From NCBI RefSeq assembly GCF_000016185.1, contig NC_011420.2, forward strand, positions 454,501-518,500: DNA of 64,000 nucleotides. Reading direction: 5' to 3'. Shown here in pieces: positions 22,246 through 32,396 of the stretch. This DNA comes from Rhodospirillum centenum SW (GTDB lineage Bacteria; Pseudomonadota; Alphaproteobacteria; Azospirillales; Azospirillaceae). A program made the translations under genes and the position numbers. Numbering within the stretch: the first letter of the stretch is position 1; every line of letters starts with the position of its first letter. The notes below the pieces were generated by a model, which had not been told where the DNA came from, did not search any database, and saw only the letters and a program-made list of their open reading frames with translations.

Positions 22246-22310
22246 CGATCCAAGAAGTCGATCCACAGGGTCGATCCACCGGCCCGATCCATGGAACCGA
22301 TACAGGGCCA
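22246..22310. repeat. five 13-bp direct repeats upstream of the rplU promoter
   Basis: CGATCCA begins at 22246, 22259, 22272 and 22285, and CGATACA at 22298, an exact 13-bp period. The 6-bp tail of each unit varies. The array starts 4 bp upstream of the rplU -35 box and ends before the convergent-side gene for the YhaN-like protein. Confidence 0.75.
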
Positions 22311-22356
22311 GGAACGGGCACGGCGGCGCGCGCCGGCCCTCTCCGGGGCGGTCGCC

Positions 22357-25300
22357 CTATGCCGGTTGCAGCAACGGCGCCAGCGCATGGACCCGGAGCT
22401 GCCGGGCCGGCACGGCGTCCCGCGCCGCTTCCACCACGTAGCGATGGTGCGTGAACAGGATGACCTGCGTCCGCCGTCCCAGTTCGGCCAGGGCCCGGAT
22501 GCCCGGCGCCGTCCGCTCCTCGTCGCTGGTGATGAAGAGGTCGTCGGCGATGAAGGGCAGCGGCTCCCGGTTCTCGATGTGGCGCTCCACCGACGCGATC
22601 CGCAGGGCCAGATAGAGCTGGTCCCGCGTCCCCTCGCTGAGCCCCGTCACCGGCACCCGGCGGCCGTCGCGGCGGTGGGCGATCGGCACCGGGTGGGCCT
22701 CGTCGGCATAGTCCACCGAGAGCCGGACGATGGGGTCGTCCCCGGTCCCGGCCACCGCCGCGAAGATCGCGCTGGCCCGGCTGATGAGCGGATGCTCGTT
22801 CTCCCTCCGGTAGCGCTCGATGGCCCGGTTGAGCAGCATTCCGGCCGTGCGGGTGCGCAGCCACTGCTCGACCAGGGCGCCGATCTCCGCCGCGGCGTTG
22901 TTCATCTCCCCCGCGGCGTCGGCGGCTCCCTCGCTCTTCTCCAGGGTCCGCTGGTCCGCCCTGGCGGTCGCCAGCTCCTGCATCGCGGCCTCAAGCTCCG
23001 CCTGGAGGCGCGCGATCTCCGGCTCCAGCCGCTGGCGTTCCGCCATCGCGGCATCAAGATCGACGGTGGCGGCCTCGGTGCGGAGCCTGGCCCCGTCCAG
23101 CCCGTCCCCCGCCTCCAGCAGCCGGCCGGTCAGATCGGCGATCTCCCGGCGCAGGCGGCGCCGCTCCGCCGCGGCGCGGGTGGCTGCGATCACGTCCAGC
23201 GCCGGGTCCAGCCCGTGCCGCTCGCGCAGGGCGACGACGGCATCGTCGGCGTCGCGCGCCGCCAGCTCGGCCTTGCCCGCCTCCTCCTCCGCCGCGGCGA
23301 GCCGGCTCCGCGCCTCGGCGATCCGGATGCCCAGGTCCCGGTTCTCGGCCAGCCGCTTCTGCATCAGCGGGACCAGCTCGGTCGGGTCCGCCGCCGGGTC
23401 GATGTCGCCGGCGGCCCCGCCCAGGTCGTGCAGCAGGGCGGCGACACGGGTCCGGTAGGCGTCCGTCGCCTCCTGCATCTGGTCGCGGCGGTGGCGCTGC
23501 TCCACCTGCCCCTTCTCCTCCAGCGCCACCTGCTGCCAGAGCGCGAGCGCGGCTTCCGCCTCCTCCGCCGTGGCCGCCGGCGACAGGCCCAGCCGCGGCG
23601 CGGCCTCGGCCCAGAGCGTCTTCCAGTCCTCCAGCCGGCGCTGCACGTCCTCCAGGGCGCGGCGGCGCTCGGTCTCTTCCGTCCGGGCATCGGCCAGCGC
23701 CTTGCGCGCGGCGGCGGCCTCGGTCCAGGCCGCCTTCGCCCGGCCGACCGCGGCCTTCACGGCGTCGCGCAGTTCCGGTGCCGTCAGCCGTCCGGCGTCG
23801 GCCAGGGACAGCCGGTCCGCCAGGACCAGCAGCCCGCGGTGCAGATCGCTCTCCGCACGGCGCCGCGTCGCCAGCGCCGCTTCCGCCTTGCGGACGCCGC
23901 CCAGCCGATCCAGCGCGGCCTGCCGCCGCTCCAGCCAGCCCCTCATCTCGTCGGGCGATCCGGGACGCAGGCCGGTCGGCAGCCATGCCGCCTCCCACCC
24001 GGCCGCCCAGGCGGCCAGGGCGTCGGTGGTCTCCGCCGCCGTGGCGACGACCGTCCGCAGTTCCGCCTCCGTCTTCTCCAGCCGGCCGCGGAGCTGCCGG
24101 TCCCGCTCCACCCGCGCGGCCTCGCGCTCCTTGCGGTCCACCAGACCGTCGGCGTGGCGCACCGACGCCTCGTAGGCGTCCGCCAGCGGCGTGCCGGCGC
24201 GGAAGGCGTCGATCTCCTCCGCGGCGACCGGGCCGCCCTCGACATGGTGGCGGCGGATCAGGCGCCAGCCGGTGTCCCGCCGCTCCCGCGCGGCGGCGAC
24301 GGCCGTCTCCGTCGGCACCTCCCCCCCGGCCTGGAGGGTCCGCAGGTCCAGGGCGATGCCGTCCAGCTCGGCCTGGAGCCGGGCGCGGGCCTCCTCCAGC
24401 TCGTCCCGCCGGCGGGCAAGCGCGCTCCGGCGCGCCTCGACCTGGTGGAGGGTTTCCAGGGACGGGGGCGCCAGCGCCAGCAGCGTCTCCGGCTGCCAGT
24501 CGCCCCGTCCCACGGCCAGCAGGGCGTCCGCCAGCTCCCGCCGGGCCAGATCGAGCGCGGCGTCCGCCTCGCGCAGCGGGGTCCAGACGTCGCCCATCTC
24601 CCGCAGCCGCTCGAAGCCCGCCTCAAGGTCGGCCGGGTCGGCCGGGGTTCCGGCCGCCTCCAGGGCCGCCGTGGCGCGGGCCGTCCGGCGTTCCGCCTCG
24701 CGCAGTTCCTCGGCCGCGTTCCTGTGGTCGGCGTCCAGGGTGGTGCGCCCGGTGCGCAGCGCCTGGATGCGGGCCACCGTCGCCGCGTCCGGCAGCAGTG
24801 CCGCGACGCTGGCGGGATCGCGGCCCGGCAGCCCCAGCCGGCGCAGCAGGTCGGCGATCCGCTCGGCGCCGGCGGCGAGGTCGCGCTTCCGGTTCGGGAT
24901 CGACTCCATGAAGCTGCGGTACTCGCCCAGGCCGGAGACCAGTGCGTTGATCGTCTTCTCGTGCTGCGCCCACGGGCCGATGCCGCCCAGCGCGTCGAGC
25001 GCGGCCTTCGCGGCCTCGCGGTTCTCCCGCCGGGCGCGGAGCTGGTCGGCCCGGGTCCGCTGCGTCTCCAGCGCCTGCCGCCAGTCGGCCTCGAATCCGT
25101 CATCGAGGTCGGGGCCGTCCCCCAGGGTGCCCAGCAGTGCCTCCAGCGCCTCGATCCGGCGGAGCAGGGGCAGCACGCGGCACAGGCGCTCGATCCGGTT
25201 GCGCTCGGCCTGGAGGGCGGAAAGCTCCGCGGCGATGCGGTCGCGCCGGGCCTGCGCCTCATCGGCGGCGCGGACCGCCTTCGTCCAGTCCTCCGTCCGC

Positions 25301-25911
25301 AGCCCGTCGTTGCGGCAGCGCCGTTGCGCGTCCTCGAAGCGGGCGAGGGCGGCGAAATAGGGCTTCTTCGCGGAGGCGCGGGCGTTGGGGGCGCCGATCT
25401 CGTCGGCGGCCGTCTTCAGCGCCTCCGCCACGGCGGAGAGACCGGCCGTGCCGCTGCCCGCCTCGAACAGGCTGCGGCCGATGTCGCCCCGGGCGTCGAG
25501 CATGGCGTCACCGCCTTCGCGCAGGCGGCGGTGGTCCAGGCCGAACAGCCGCTCGAACTCCTCCCGCGTCGTGCCGCCCAGGAACGGGGCCAGCACCGCT
25601 TCCGGCAGGGCGGCACCGTCGGCGGACAGGATGGTGTCGCCCCGACCCTTGCGCCGGCGGAAGCTGATGGCGCGACCCTCCCGGTTCACCAGGGTGGCGC
25701 CGATCCGCAGGCTGCCCGTGTCATGGCGGAAGGCGTAGTCGGTGGTGTGCCCGAAGCCGAACAGCAGGTCGTAGATCGCCTGCAGGGTCGTGGACTTGCC
25801 GGCCTCGTTCGGGCCGTGGACGACGTGCAGCAGCACGTCCGGCCCGGAGAGGTCAAGCTCCCTGTCCTCGAAATGGCCGTAACGCTCCAGAGCGAGCCTG
25901 TCGATCCGCAC
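22357..25911 (-). CDS. YhaN-like (SbcC/Rad50-type) AAA ATPase
   Basis: 1184-residue SMC-like ATPase that works with the neighbouring nuclease in DNA end processing or repair. Walker A GPNEAGKST (residues 33-41) is at the N terminus. A very long coiled-coil arm rich in Ala, Arg and Glu follows. The C-terminal head has the signature LSEGTRDQLYLALRIA, Walker B-like LPFIADDLFITSD and FTHH. The start is a GTG (MRIDRLALERYGHF) behind GGGAGGCGAC, 10 bp after the upstream gene; the open frame extends further but would overlap that gene by 330 bp. Confidence 0.88.
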   Translation of the reverse strand: MRIDRLALERYGHFEDRELDLSGPDVLLHVVHGPNEAGKSTTLQAIYDLLFGFGHTTDYAFRHDTGSLRIGATLVNREGRAISFRRRKGRGDTILSADGAALPEAVLAPFLGGTTREEFERLFGLDHRRLREGGDAMLDARGDIGRSLFEAGSGTAGLSAVAEALKTAADEIGAPNARASAKKPYFAALARFEDAQRRCRNDGLRTEDWTKAVRAADEAQARRDRIAAELSALQAERNRIERLCRVLPLLRRIEALEALLGTLGDGPDLDDGFEADWRQALETQRTRADQLRARRENREAAKAALDALGGIGPWAQHEKTINALVSGLGEYRSFMESIPNRKRDLAAGAERIADLLRRLGLPGRDPASVAALLPDAATVARIQALRTGRTTLDADHRNAAEELREAERRTARATAALEAAGTPADPADLEAGFERLREMGDVWTPLREADAALDLARRELADALLAVGRGDWQPETLLALAPPSLETLHQVEARRSALARRRDELEEARARLQAELDGIALDLRTLQAGGEVPTETAVAAARERRDTGWRLIRRHHVEGGPVAAEEIDAFRAGTPLADAYEASVRHADGLVDRKEREAARVERDRQLRGRLEKTEAELRTVVATAAETTDALAAWAAGWEAAWLPTGLRPGSPDEMRGWLERRQAALDRLGGVRKAEAALATRRRAESDLHRGLLVLADRLSLADAGRLTAPELRDAVKAAVGRAKAAWTEAAAARKALADARTEETERRRALEDVQRRLEDWKTLWAEAAPRLGLSPAATAEEAEAALALWQQVALEEKGQVEQRHRRDQMQEATDAYRTRVAALLHDLGGAAGDIDPAADPTELVPLMQKRLAENRDLGIRIAEARSRLAAAEEEAGKAELAARDADDAVVALRERHGLDPALDVIAATRAAAERRRLRREIADLTGRLLEAGDGLDGARLRTEAATVDLDAAMAERQRLEPEIARLQAELEAAMQELATARADQRTLEKSEGAADAAGEMNNAAAEIGALVEQWLRTRTAGMLLNRAIERYRRENEHPLISRASAIFAAVAGTGDDPIVRLSVDYADEAHPVPIAHRRDGRRVPVTGLSEGTRDQLYLALRIASVERHIENREPLPFIADDLFITSDEERTAPGIRALAELGRRTQVILFTHHRYVVEAARDAVPARQLRVHALAPLLQPA

Positions 25912-25921
25912 CGTCGCCTCC

Positions 25922-27166
25922 CTACCGCGACCCGTCCAGCAGATGGTGCAGCAGCGTGGCCGCCGCGCCATCGAGCACCGAGGCCAGACGCGCCTCGTCC
26001 AGGTCCTCCAGCCCGACCAGCCGGCGCGCCGGCGCCGGCACCTTCGCCAGCGCCTGTTCCAGGTCCTGGCGCAGCTCGGCCATCTCCAACGGATCGGCCT
26101 TGATGGCCTCGACCGTGCGCAGCAGCTCCGCGAAGGCATCGGCCGAGGGGGGGCCGTCGCGGCCCGGCTCCGCCGTCTCCACGACGACGCGCTCGATCCA
26201 GACGTCGCCGGCCCGCTCGGCCAGGGCGGCGCATTCCGCACGGGTGCGCTCCAGGTCGCCGGCGATCCGGCGGTGCGCCGCGGTGCGGCCGGAGAGCGTC
26301 AGCCGGACGGCCAGGGCCCGGCCGTCCGCCGCCTCCAGCTCCGTCACCAGCCCCCTGCCGATCCGCCCGCAGGCGTCGTCGAACGTGTCGCAGCCGGTCA
26401 GATCCGCCGTCACGCGGGCCCAGCGGACCACATCCGCCGTCACGGCCTCCGCCGACCGGATGGTCTGCCCCTCCGCCGTGACCAGGGTGAAGCCCTTGGC
26501 CCCGGTCTCGTTCGCATGGCGGCCCTGGAGGTTGCCGGGATAGACCACCCACGGGCTCTGCGACACCACCTCGCGCCCATGCACATGGCCCAGCGCCCAG
26601 TAGTCGTAGCCGCGGGCGGTCAGATCGCGCAGCGCGCACGGCGCGTAGGCCGCGTGCCCGGGCCGGCCGTCCAGCGAGGTGTGCAGCAGGCCGATGTTCA
26701 GCAGGCCGGGCCGCGGCGCCGGATAGTCCAGCGCGATGTTCTCCGGCACCGCCCGGTTCGGGAAGCTCTGGCCGTGGACGGCGACGCCCAGCCCCGGCGG
26801 CTCCCAGGTTTCGGGCCGGGCGCTGCCGAAGAGGTGCACGTTCGGCGGCAGGTTCAGGGTCCGCGTCACGACGCTGACGGCATCGTGGTTGCCCTTGATG
26901 ATGCCGACCGGGATGCCCGCCCCGTGCAGCCGCGCCATCTGCGAGACGAAGAAGAGGCCGGTGGAGAAGTCCCGCCAGTCACCGTCGAACAGGTCGCCGG
27001 CGATCAGGAAAAGGTCCACCCGCTCCCGCAGCGCATGGTCGATCAGGCGCTCGAAGGCGCGGCGCGGGGCCTTGACGAAATCGTCGGCGCGATGCTCCGC
27101 CCGCAGGCAGAGACCCGCCAGCGGGCTGTCGAGATGGATGTCGGCCGCGTGGATGAAGCGGAGCAT
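25922..27166 (-). CDS. YhaO-like metallophosphoesterase, DNA repair exonuclease
   Basis: 414-residue SbcD/Mre11-type nuclease. The N-terminal calcineurin-like domain has the metal motifs FIHAADIHLDSPL, LFLIAGDLFDGDW, IKGNHD and the later LGHVHGRE. A C-terminal part would contact the ATPase. It is 10 bp upstream of the YhaN-like gene, the order of sbcD-sbcC and yhaO-yhaN pairs. Confidence 0.9.
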   Translation of the reverse strand: MLRFIHAADIHLDSPLAGLCLRAEHRADDFVKAPRRAFERLIDHALRERVDLFLIAGDLFDGDWRDFSTGLFFVSQMARLHGAGIPVGIIKGNHDAVSVVTRTLNLPPNVHLFGSARPETWEPPGLGVAVHGQSFPNRAVPENIALDYPAPRPGLLNIGLLHTSLDGRPGHAAYAPCALRDLTARGYDYWALGHVHGREVVSQSPWVVYPGNLQGRHANETGAKGFTLVTAEGQTIRSAEAVTADVVRWARVTADLTGCDTFDDACGRIGRGLVTELEAADGRALAVRLTLSGRTAAHRRIAGDLERTRAECAALAERAGDVWIERVVVETAEPGRDGPPSADAFAELLRTVEAIKADPLEMAELRQDLEQALAKVPAPARRLVGLEDLDEARLASVLDGAAATLLHHLLDGSR

Positions 27167-27279
27167 GGTTCAACCCTGGGGGAACATGGCCGTCCGGTAC
27201 AGCCCGCAGTCTCTGAAAAATACCGCCCGCCGCAAGTCTTTCCTGCAGGGGCGCGGCGTGCCGCCGCCCGGGCGCCGTC

Positions 27280-27999
27280 TCACCCCGCGTCCGGGGCGTG
27301 GGCGAGGCGGTCGGCGGCGGCCAGATCGTCGGGGGTGTTGACGTTGAAGAAGGGGTCGATGCCGCCCCCGGGACCGACGTCGAGGGGGGCGAAATCGACG
27401 GGGATCACGGGACAGCGCGCCAGGAACGCGCCGACGCTGCGTACCCCTTCCCGGTACAGGGCCCGGCGCAGGTCGGAGCGGAGGGTCACCGGCCAGCGCG
27501 CCACCACGGGATGCAGCCGGGGCGGAATCCACCCGCTGCCGTCCGGACAGGAGCGGGCGACGGCCACGATGCGGGGGGCCACGGCACCGGAAGCCTGCGC
27601 GCCGGCAGAGGCCGCGGCAAGGCGGGCGACGAGGTCCGCCGGCAGGAACGGGCAGTCGGTGGGCACGCTCACCAGATGCGTCGCGTCCAGCCCCTGCGCC
27701 GCGATCCAGTCGAGAGCGGCCAGGATGCCGGCCAGGGGGCCGGCCCCGTCTTCATCTCCCGCCGCTGGCGCTCCGTCCGCGCCGGCATCGGGCAGCACCG
27801 GCAGTCCGGTCAGCGGCGGGCGGCTGCGGAAGCGCCCCGGATCGCCGTTGGCGCTCAGCACCAGCCGGTCAACCTGGGAGCCGAAGCGGGCGACGATCCG
27901 CTCCAGCATCGGGGTGCCGCCGACCGCAACCAGCCCCTTGTCGCCGCCGCCCAGGCGGCGGGCCCGCCCGCCCGCCAGGATGACGCCCACCGTTCTCAC
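27280..27999 (-). CDS. mobA: molybdenum cofactor guanylyltransferase MobA
   Basis: Links GMP to molybdopterin to form the bis-MGD cofactor needed by enzymes such as NapA. Motifs: VGVILAGGRARRLGGGDKGLVAVGG in pieces (LAGGxxxRxGGxDK), PDAGADGA/GPLAGILAAL, PTDCPFLPADLV and FFNVNTPDDL. The start is taken as the GTG at 27999, 11 bp after the upstream stop, giving 239 residues; no strong RBS is visible. An Ala/Asp-rich insertion (GADGAPAAGDEDGA) precedes the GPLAG motif. Its place next to nap suggests supply of cofactor to NapA. Confidence 0.88.
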   Translation of the reverse strand: MRTVGVILAGGRARRLGGGDKGLVAVGGTPMLERIVARFGSQVDRLVLSANGDPGRFRSRPPLTGLPVLPDAGADGAPAAGDEDGAGPLAGILAALDWIAAQGLDATHLVSVPTDCPFLPADLVARLAAASAGAQASGAVAPRIVAVARSCPDGSGWIPPRLHPVVARWPVTLRSDLRRALYREGVRSVGAFLARCPVIPVDFAPLDVGPGGGIDPFFNVNTPDDLAAADRLAHAPDAG

Positions 28000-28010
28000 G
28001 GGCGCGCGTC

Positions 28011-28595
28011 TCACGGGGGCGCGGCGCCCACCGGCCCGTCCCCCACGGGTGCCAGGGCAACCCGCAGGTCGAGGGCCTGCCGGCGCAGCGCGTCCAGACC
28101 GGGCAGGGCCTGCGCCGCCGCTGCGCGCAGCGCCGGGTCGGACGCCTGCGCGGCGAGCTTCTCCAGCGTGTTCACCTGCCGCATCAGGCCCTGGGCACGG
28201 TCGCGCAGGAAGCCGTCCTGGAACGCCGGGTCCTCCAGGGTGGCGAGCCGGTCCTGCACCGCGCGGTCCTCCGGCAGCGGGGCTGTCGGCAGCGCGACCG
28301 CGAGCCGGCGGGCGACCACGGCAAGGTCCCCGTTCAGCCCCGCCAGCCGGTCCCCCGCGGCCTCGGCGAGCGCACGCACCTCGGGCCGCACCGTCCGGGA
28401 CAGGGCAAGCTCCACCTGCGCCAGCTCCCCCAGGCCCCGCTGGTAGGCCTGTTGCAGGTGCGTGGCGTCGAAGCCCGCCGCGGCCGCAGGAGCCTCCGGC
28501 CGGGCCTGCCCGGCGGCTGCCGTCAGGACCGGAGCGGCGGCCAGGGCCGCGGCCAGCAGCAGGGCCGGCGCCCGGCGTTCCCTCCACCCCGTCAT
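28011..28595 (-). CDS. DUF4142-like exported protein
   Basis: 194-residue exported protein with a signal peptide (APALLLAAALAAAPVLTAAAGQA). The mature part is helical with the DUF4142-like pattern of repeated helices (ELAQVELALSRTVRPEVRALAEAAGDRL). The DUF4142 assignment is my inference from pattern. The start MTGWRERR has GAGG upstream; an in-frame ATG three codons earlier has the RBS too close. It is 11 bp before mobA. Confidence 0.6.
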   Translation of the reverse strand: MTGWRERRAPALLLAAALAAAPVLTAAAGQARPEAPAAAAGFDATHLQQAYQRGLGELAQVELALSRTVRPEVRALAEAAGDRLAGLNGDLAVVARRLAVALPTAPLPEDRAVQDRLATLEDPAFQDGFLRDRAQGLMRQVNTLEKLAAQASDPALRAAAAQALPGLDALRRQALDLRVALAPVGDGPVGAAPP

Positions 28596-28835
28596 TCTTG
28601 TCATCCTCGTCCCGCCACCGGCGGCCCCCCGTGATCGTGCACCCTCTTCCGCAGAACACGGCCAGCCGCGCGACGGCCCGGCCACCGGCTCCGCACGGAG
28701 GCGACAAATTCCGGTCCGTCGGGATGCGGGGAACCAGATGTGCCGGCCCAGGTTGACAGGACAGGGGCCGCCCGCCGAACGGGGATCGTCGAACGGGGGC
28801 CGGCCAGAGCATCCGGTCAGTCCAGCAGGGTTGTC

Positions 28836-29042
28836 ATGTCCCAGGCTCCCGCCCCGCCCGCGCCCGACAGCGCCGATCCCGTCGGCGATGCCCACGACCG
28901 CCGCCGGGTCGAGCTGGTCGCCTTCTTCTTCCTGGCCTTCGTGATCTGGCCGTTCCTCGCGGTGGCCGTGGTCGGCGGTTACGGCTTCCTGGTCTGGATG
29001 TACCAGCTCGTCATGGGCCCGCCCGGGCCGTCGCAGGTCTAG
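28836..29042 (+). CDS. napE: periplasmic nitrate reductase subunit NapE
   Basis: 68-residue single-span membrane protein. The sequence shows a polar N terminus, then RRRVELVAFFFLAFVIWPFLAVAVVGGYGFLVWM, the NapE pattern (ELxxFxFLAxxIWPxLAVxxVGGYGFxVWM). First gene of napEFDABC. Role in electron transfer is unclear. The start follows AGCAGGG. Confidence 0.88.
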   Translation: MSQAPAPPAPDSADPVGDAHDRRRVELVAFFFLAFVIWPFLAVAVVGGYGFLVWMYQLVMGPPGPSQV

Positions 29043-29052
29043 GGGGTTCGCC

Positions 29053-29583
29053 ATGCCCGGTATCGACCTTGCGCGGCGGCGCTTCCTGCGCGGCGGCCGC
29101 TCCGTCCCCGACCCCGTCCGGCCGCCCTGGTCCGTGGACCGGGCTTTCACCGATCTCTGCACCCGCTGCGGCGCCTGCGTGGCGGCCTGCGGGCCGGGGC
29201 CGCTGACGACCGGCGACGGTGGCTTCCCGGCGATGGATTTCGGCCGCGGCGAGTGCAGCTTCTGCGCCGCCTGCGCCGACGCCTGTCCGGAGCCGCTGTT
29301 CCTGCCGCGGACCCTGCCGCCCTGGCGGCTGCGGGCGGAGATCGGTCCTGGTTGCCTTGCCGCCGGGGGCACCTACTGCCGTAGCTGCGGCGACGCCTGC
29401 CCGGCCGGCGCCATCCGCTTCGCCGTGCGCCTGGGCGGCCGGGCCGACGCCGAGGTCGCGTCGGACGCCTGCACCGGCTGCGGCGCCTGCGTCTCCGCCT
29501 GTCCCGCCGGCGTCGTGACGGTGACCGCCGCAGAGCCCCTGACCGGGGGGGCCCTGTCCGGGGAGGCCGTCCATGGGACCTGA
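29053..29583 (+). CDS. napF: ferredoxin-type protein NapF
   Basis: 176-residue cytoplasmic iron-sulfur protein implicated in NapA maturation. It carries four cysteine groups: CTRCGACVAAC, CSFCAACADACPEP, CRSCGDACPAG and CTGCGACVSACPAG. An N-terminal RRRFLRGGR resembles the twin-Arg motif seen in NapF without being a clear export signal. It overlaps napD by 11 bp. Confidence 0.93.
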   Translation: MPGIDLARRRFLRGGRSVPDPVRPPWSVDRAFTDLCTRCGACVAACGPGPLTTGDGGFPAMDFGRGECSFCAACADACPEPLFLPRTLPPWRLRAEIGPGCLAAGGTYCRSCGDACPAGAIRFAVRLGGRADAEVASDACTGCGACVSACPAGVVTVTAAEPLTGGALSGEAVHGT

Positions 29584-29860
29584 GGATATCGGGGAACTCC
29601 ACATCGCCAGCCTGCTGGTCCAGCGCGATCCCGGCCAGGCCGGCATGGTCCGGGACGGGCTGGCCGGGGTGCCGGGCGCCGAACTCCAGATCGAGGAGGG
29701 GGCGAAGGCGATCGTGACGGTGGAGGGGGCGAGTGCCGGGGACATCGCCGAGGCGCTGACCCGGATTCAGCTCCTGCCGGGCGTGATGTCGGCCGTGATG
29801 GTGTTCCACCACCAGGAGGCGGGGGAGCCGGACGGCGGTGCGGAAAGAGGGGTGCCATGA
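29573..29860 (+). CDS. napD: NapD chaperone
   Basis: 95-residue cytoplasmic chaperone that binds the NapA Tat signal and restrains premature export. The family pattern is visible in LHIASLLVQ and in the ferredoxin-like fold stretch [22 protein letters not shown], followed by [12 protein letters not shown]. It overlaps napF at its start and napA at its end (ATGA). Confidence 0.9.
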   Translation: MGPEDIGELHIASLLVQRDPGQAGMVRDGLAGVPGAELQIEEGAKAIVTVEGASAGDIAEALTRIQLLPGVMSAVMVFHHQEAGEPDGGAERGVP

Positions 29861-32382
29861 CCGCCATGCAGACGATCCCGACCGGGCTGTCCCGGCGCGA
29901 CTTCATCAAGGCCCAGGCGGTGGCCACCGCCGCCGTGGCCGCCGGCATCAGCCTGCCGGCCTCGGCGCAGGCCCCGCTCGCGGTGGGGGAGGCGGCACAG
30001 CTCCGCTGGTCGAAGGCGCCCTGCCGCTTCTGCGGCACGGGCTGCGGGGTCATGGTGGGGGTCAAGGACGACCGCGTGGTCGCCACCCACGGCGACATGC
30101 AGGCCGAGGTCAACCGCGGCCTGAACTGCGTGAAGGGCTACTTCCTCTCCAAGATCATGTACGGCGCCGACCGGCTGACCACGCCGCTGCTGCGCATGCG
30201 CGACGGGCGCTATGCCAAGGACGGCGAGTTCATGCCGGTGACCTGGGACCGCGCCTTCGACGAGATGGCGCGGCAGTGGAAGCGCGTGCTCAAGGAGAAG
30301 GGGCCGAAGGCCGTCGGCATGTTCGGCAGCGGCCAGGCCACGATCTGGGAGGGCTACGCCCAGTCCAAGCTGATGCGGGCGGGCTTCCGCTCCAACAACC
30401 TGGACCCCAACGCCCGGCACTGCATGGCGTCGGCCGCGGTGGGCTTCATCCGCACCTTCGGGATGGATGAGCCCATGGGCTGCTACGACGACATCGAGCA
30501 GACCGACGCCTTCGTGCTGTGGGGCAGCAACATGGCGGAGATGCACCCGATCCTCTGGACCCGGGTCACCGACCGCCGCCTGTCCGCCCCGCATGTGAAG
30601 GTGGCCGTGCTGTCCACCTTCGAGCACCGGACCTTCGATCTGGCCGACGTGCCGATGGTCTTCCACCCCGGCACCGATCTGGCGATCCTGAACTGGATCG
30701 CCAACCACATCATCAGCACCGGCCGGATCAACAAGGACTTCGTCACCCGGCACACCACGTTCCACGAAGGCACGACCGACATCGGCTACGGGCTGCGCCC
30801 CGAGCACGAGCTGGAGATGCGGGCGACCCATGCCCGCGAGGCCGCGGACGCGAAGCCCTGCGACCTCGCCCGCTACACCGAACTGGTCAGGCCCTACACG
30901 CTGGAGCACACGGCCCGGCTCACCGGCGTGCCCGAGGAGCGCCTGCTGGCGCTGGCGGAACTGTATGCCGACCCGAAGACCAAGGTGGTGTCCTTCTGGA
31001 CCATGGGCTTCAACCAGCATGTCCGCGGCGTCTGGTGCAACCACCTGGTCACGAACATCCACCTGCTGACGGGCAAGATCTCCGAACCCGGCAACGGCCC
31101 CTTCTCCCTGACGGGGCAGCCCAGCGCCTGCGGCACGGCGCGGGAGGTCGGCGTGTTCGCCCACCGGCTGCCGGCCGACATGGTGGTGACGAACGCCGAC
31201 CACCGGCGGCGGGCGGAGGAGATCTGGAAGGTCCCCACCGGCCTGCTGAGCGGCGAGCCCGGCTACCATGCCGTGCTGCAGGACCGCATGCTGAAGGACG
31301 GCAGGCTCAACGCCTACTGGGTGATGTGCAACAACAACCTCCAGGCGGCCCCGAACACCGCGCAGGAGACCTGGCCCGGCTACCGCAACCCGGACAACTT
31401 CATCGTCGTCACCGACGCCTATCCCACGGTGACGGCCATGGCGGCCGACCTCGTGCTGCCGGCCGCCATGTGGGTGGAGAAGGAGGGGGCCTACGGCAAT
31501 GCCGAGCGGCGCACCCATTTCTGGCACCAGCTCGTCCCCGCCCCCGGCGAGTCACGCTCCGACCTCTGGCAGCTCATGGAGTTCTCCCGCCGCTTCACGA
31601 CGGACGAGGCATGGCCGGAGGAGATCCTGGCCGCCAATCCCGCCTACCGGGGCCGCACGCTCTACGACGTGCTGTTCGCCAACGGGGAGACGAACCGCTA
31701 TCCCCTGTCGGACATCGAGGCCGGCTATGCCAACCACGAATCCGAGCATTTCGGCTTCTACGTCCAGAAGGGGCTGTTCGAGGAATATGCCGCCTTCGGC
31801 CGGCACCACGGGCACGATCTGGCGCCCTTCGATACCTATCACGAGGAGCGCGGGCTGCGCTGGCCCGTGGTGGACGGCAAGGAGACCCGCTGGCGCTACC
31901 GCGAGGGCCTGGACCCCTATGTCCCCGCGGGCGAGGGCGTGCGCTTCTACGGCATGTCCGACGGCAAGGCCAAGATCATCAGCTACCCCTACGAGGCCCC
32001 GGCCGAATCCCCGGACACGGAGTTCGACCTCTGGCTGGTGACGGGGCGGGTGCTGGAGCACTGGCACTCCGGCTCGATGACCATGCGGGTGCCGGAACTC
32101 TACAAGGCGTTTCCCATGGCGGTGGTCTTCATGCACCCCGACGACGCCCGGGCGCGCGGCCTGCGCCGCGGCTCGGAGGTCGAGGTGGCGTCGCGCCGCG
32201 GCATGATCCGCACCCGGGTGGAGACACGGGGCCGCAACCGCCCGCCGCGCGGGGTGGTGTTCGTGCCCTGGTTCGACAGCGCGCGGCTGATCAACAAGGT
32301 GACGCTCGACGCCACGGACCCGATCAGCAAGCAGACCGATTTCAAGAAATGCGCCGTGAAGGTGGTGCCGGTGCAGGCATAG
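29857..32382 (+). CDS. napA: periplasmic nitrate reductase catalytic subunit NapA
   Basis: Molybdenum bis-MGD enzyme that reduces nitrate to nitrite in the periplasm. A Tat signal ([20 protein letters not shown]) is followed by the [4Fe-4S] motif [13 protein letters not shown]...[11 protein letters not shown]. The Mo-ligand Cys is in [12 protein letters not shown]. The C terminus has the MopB lid residues including [19 protein letters not shown] in pieces. 841 residues, the normal length. Confidence 0.98.
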   Translation: MTAMQTIPTGLSRRDFIKAQAVATAAVAAGISLPASAQAPLAVGEAAQLRWSKAPCRFCGTGCGVMVGVKDDRVVATHGDMQAEVNRGLNCVKGYFLSKIMYGADRLTTPLLRMRDGRYAKDGEFMPVTWDRAFDEMARQWKRVLKEKGPKAVGMFGSGQATIWEGYAQSKLMRAGFRSNNLDPNARHCMASAAVGFIRTFGMDEPMGCYDDIEQTDAFVLWGSNMAEMHPILWTRVTDRRLSAPHVKVAVLSTFEHRTFDLADVPMVFHPGTDLAILNWIANHIISTGRINKDFVTRHTTFHEGTTDIGYGLRPEHELEMRATHAREAADAKPCDLARYTELVRPYTLEHTARLTGVPEERLLALAELYADPKTKVVSFWTMGFNQHVRGVWCNHLVTNIHLLTGKISEPGNGPFSLTGQPSACGTAREVGVFAHRLPADMVVTNADHRRRAEEIWKVPTGLLSGEPGYHAVLQDRMLKDGRLNAYWVMCNNNLQAAPNTAQETWPGYRNPDNFIVVTDAYPTVTAMAADLVLPAAMWVEKEGAYGNAERRTHFWHQLVPAPGESRSDLWQLMEFSRRFTTDEAWPEEILAANPAYRGRTLYDVLFANGETNRYPLSDIEAGYANHESEHFGFYVQKGLFEEYAAFGRHHGHDLAPFDTYHEERGLRWPVVDGKETRWRYREGLDPYVPAGEGVRFYGMSDGKAKIISYPYEAPAESPDTEFDLWLVTGRVLEHWHSGSMTMRVPELYKAFPMAVVFMHPDDARARGLRRGSEVEVASRRGMIRTRVETRGRNRPPRGVVFVPWFDSARLINKVTLDATDPISKQTDFKKCAVKVVPVQA

Positions 32383-32396
32383 GGAGGGGGACGGGA

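Noticed and set aside
22291-26103. 1270-codon plus-strand open frame
   Set aside because: Antisense shadow of the YhaN-like ATPase; Arg/Pro/Gly-rich nonsense translation.
28605-28835. FNR-type anaerobic box before napE
   Set aside because: No TTGAT-N4-ATCAA-like dyad is present; only a lone TTGACA (28753-28758) without a matching -10.
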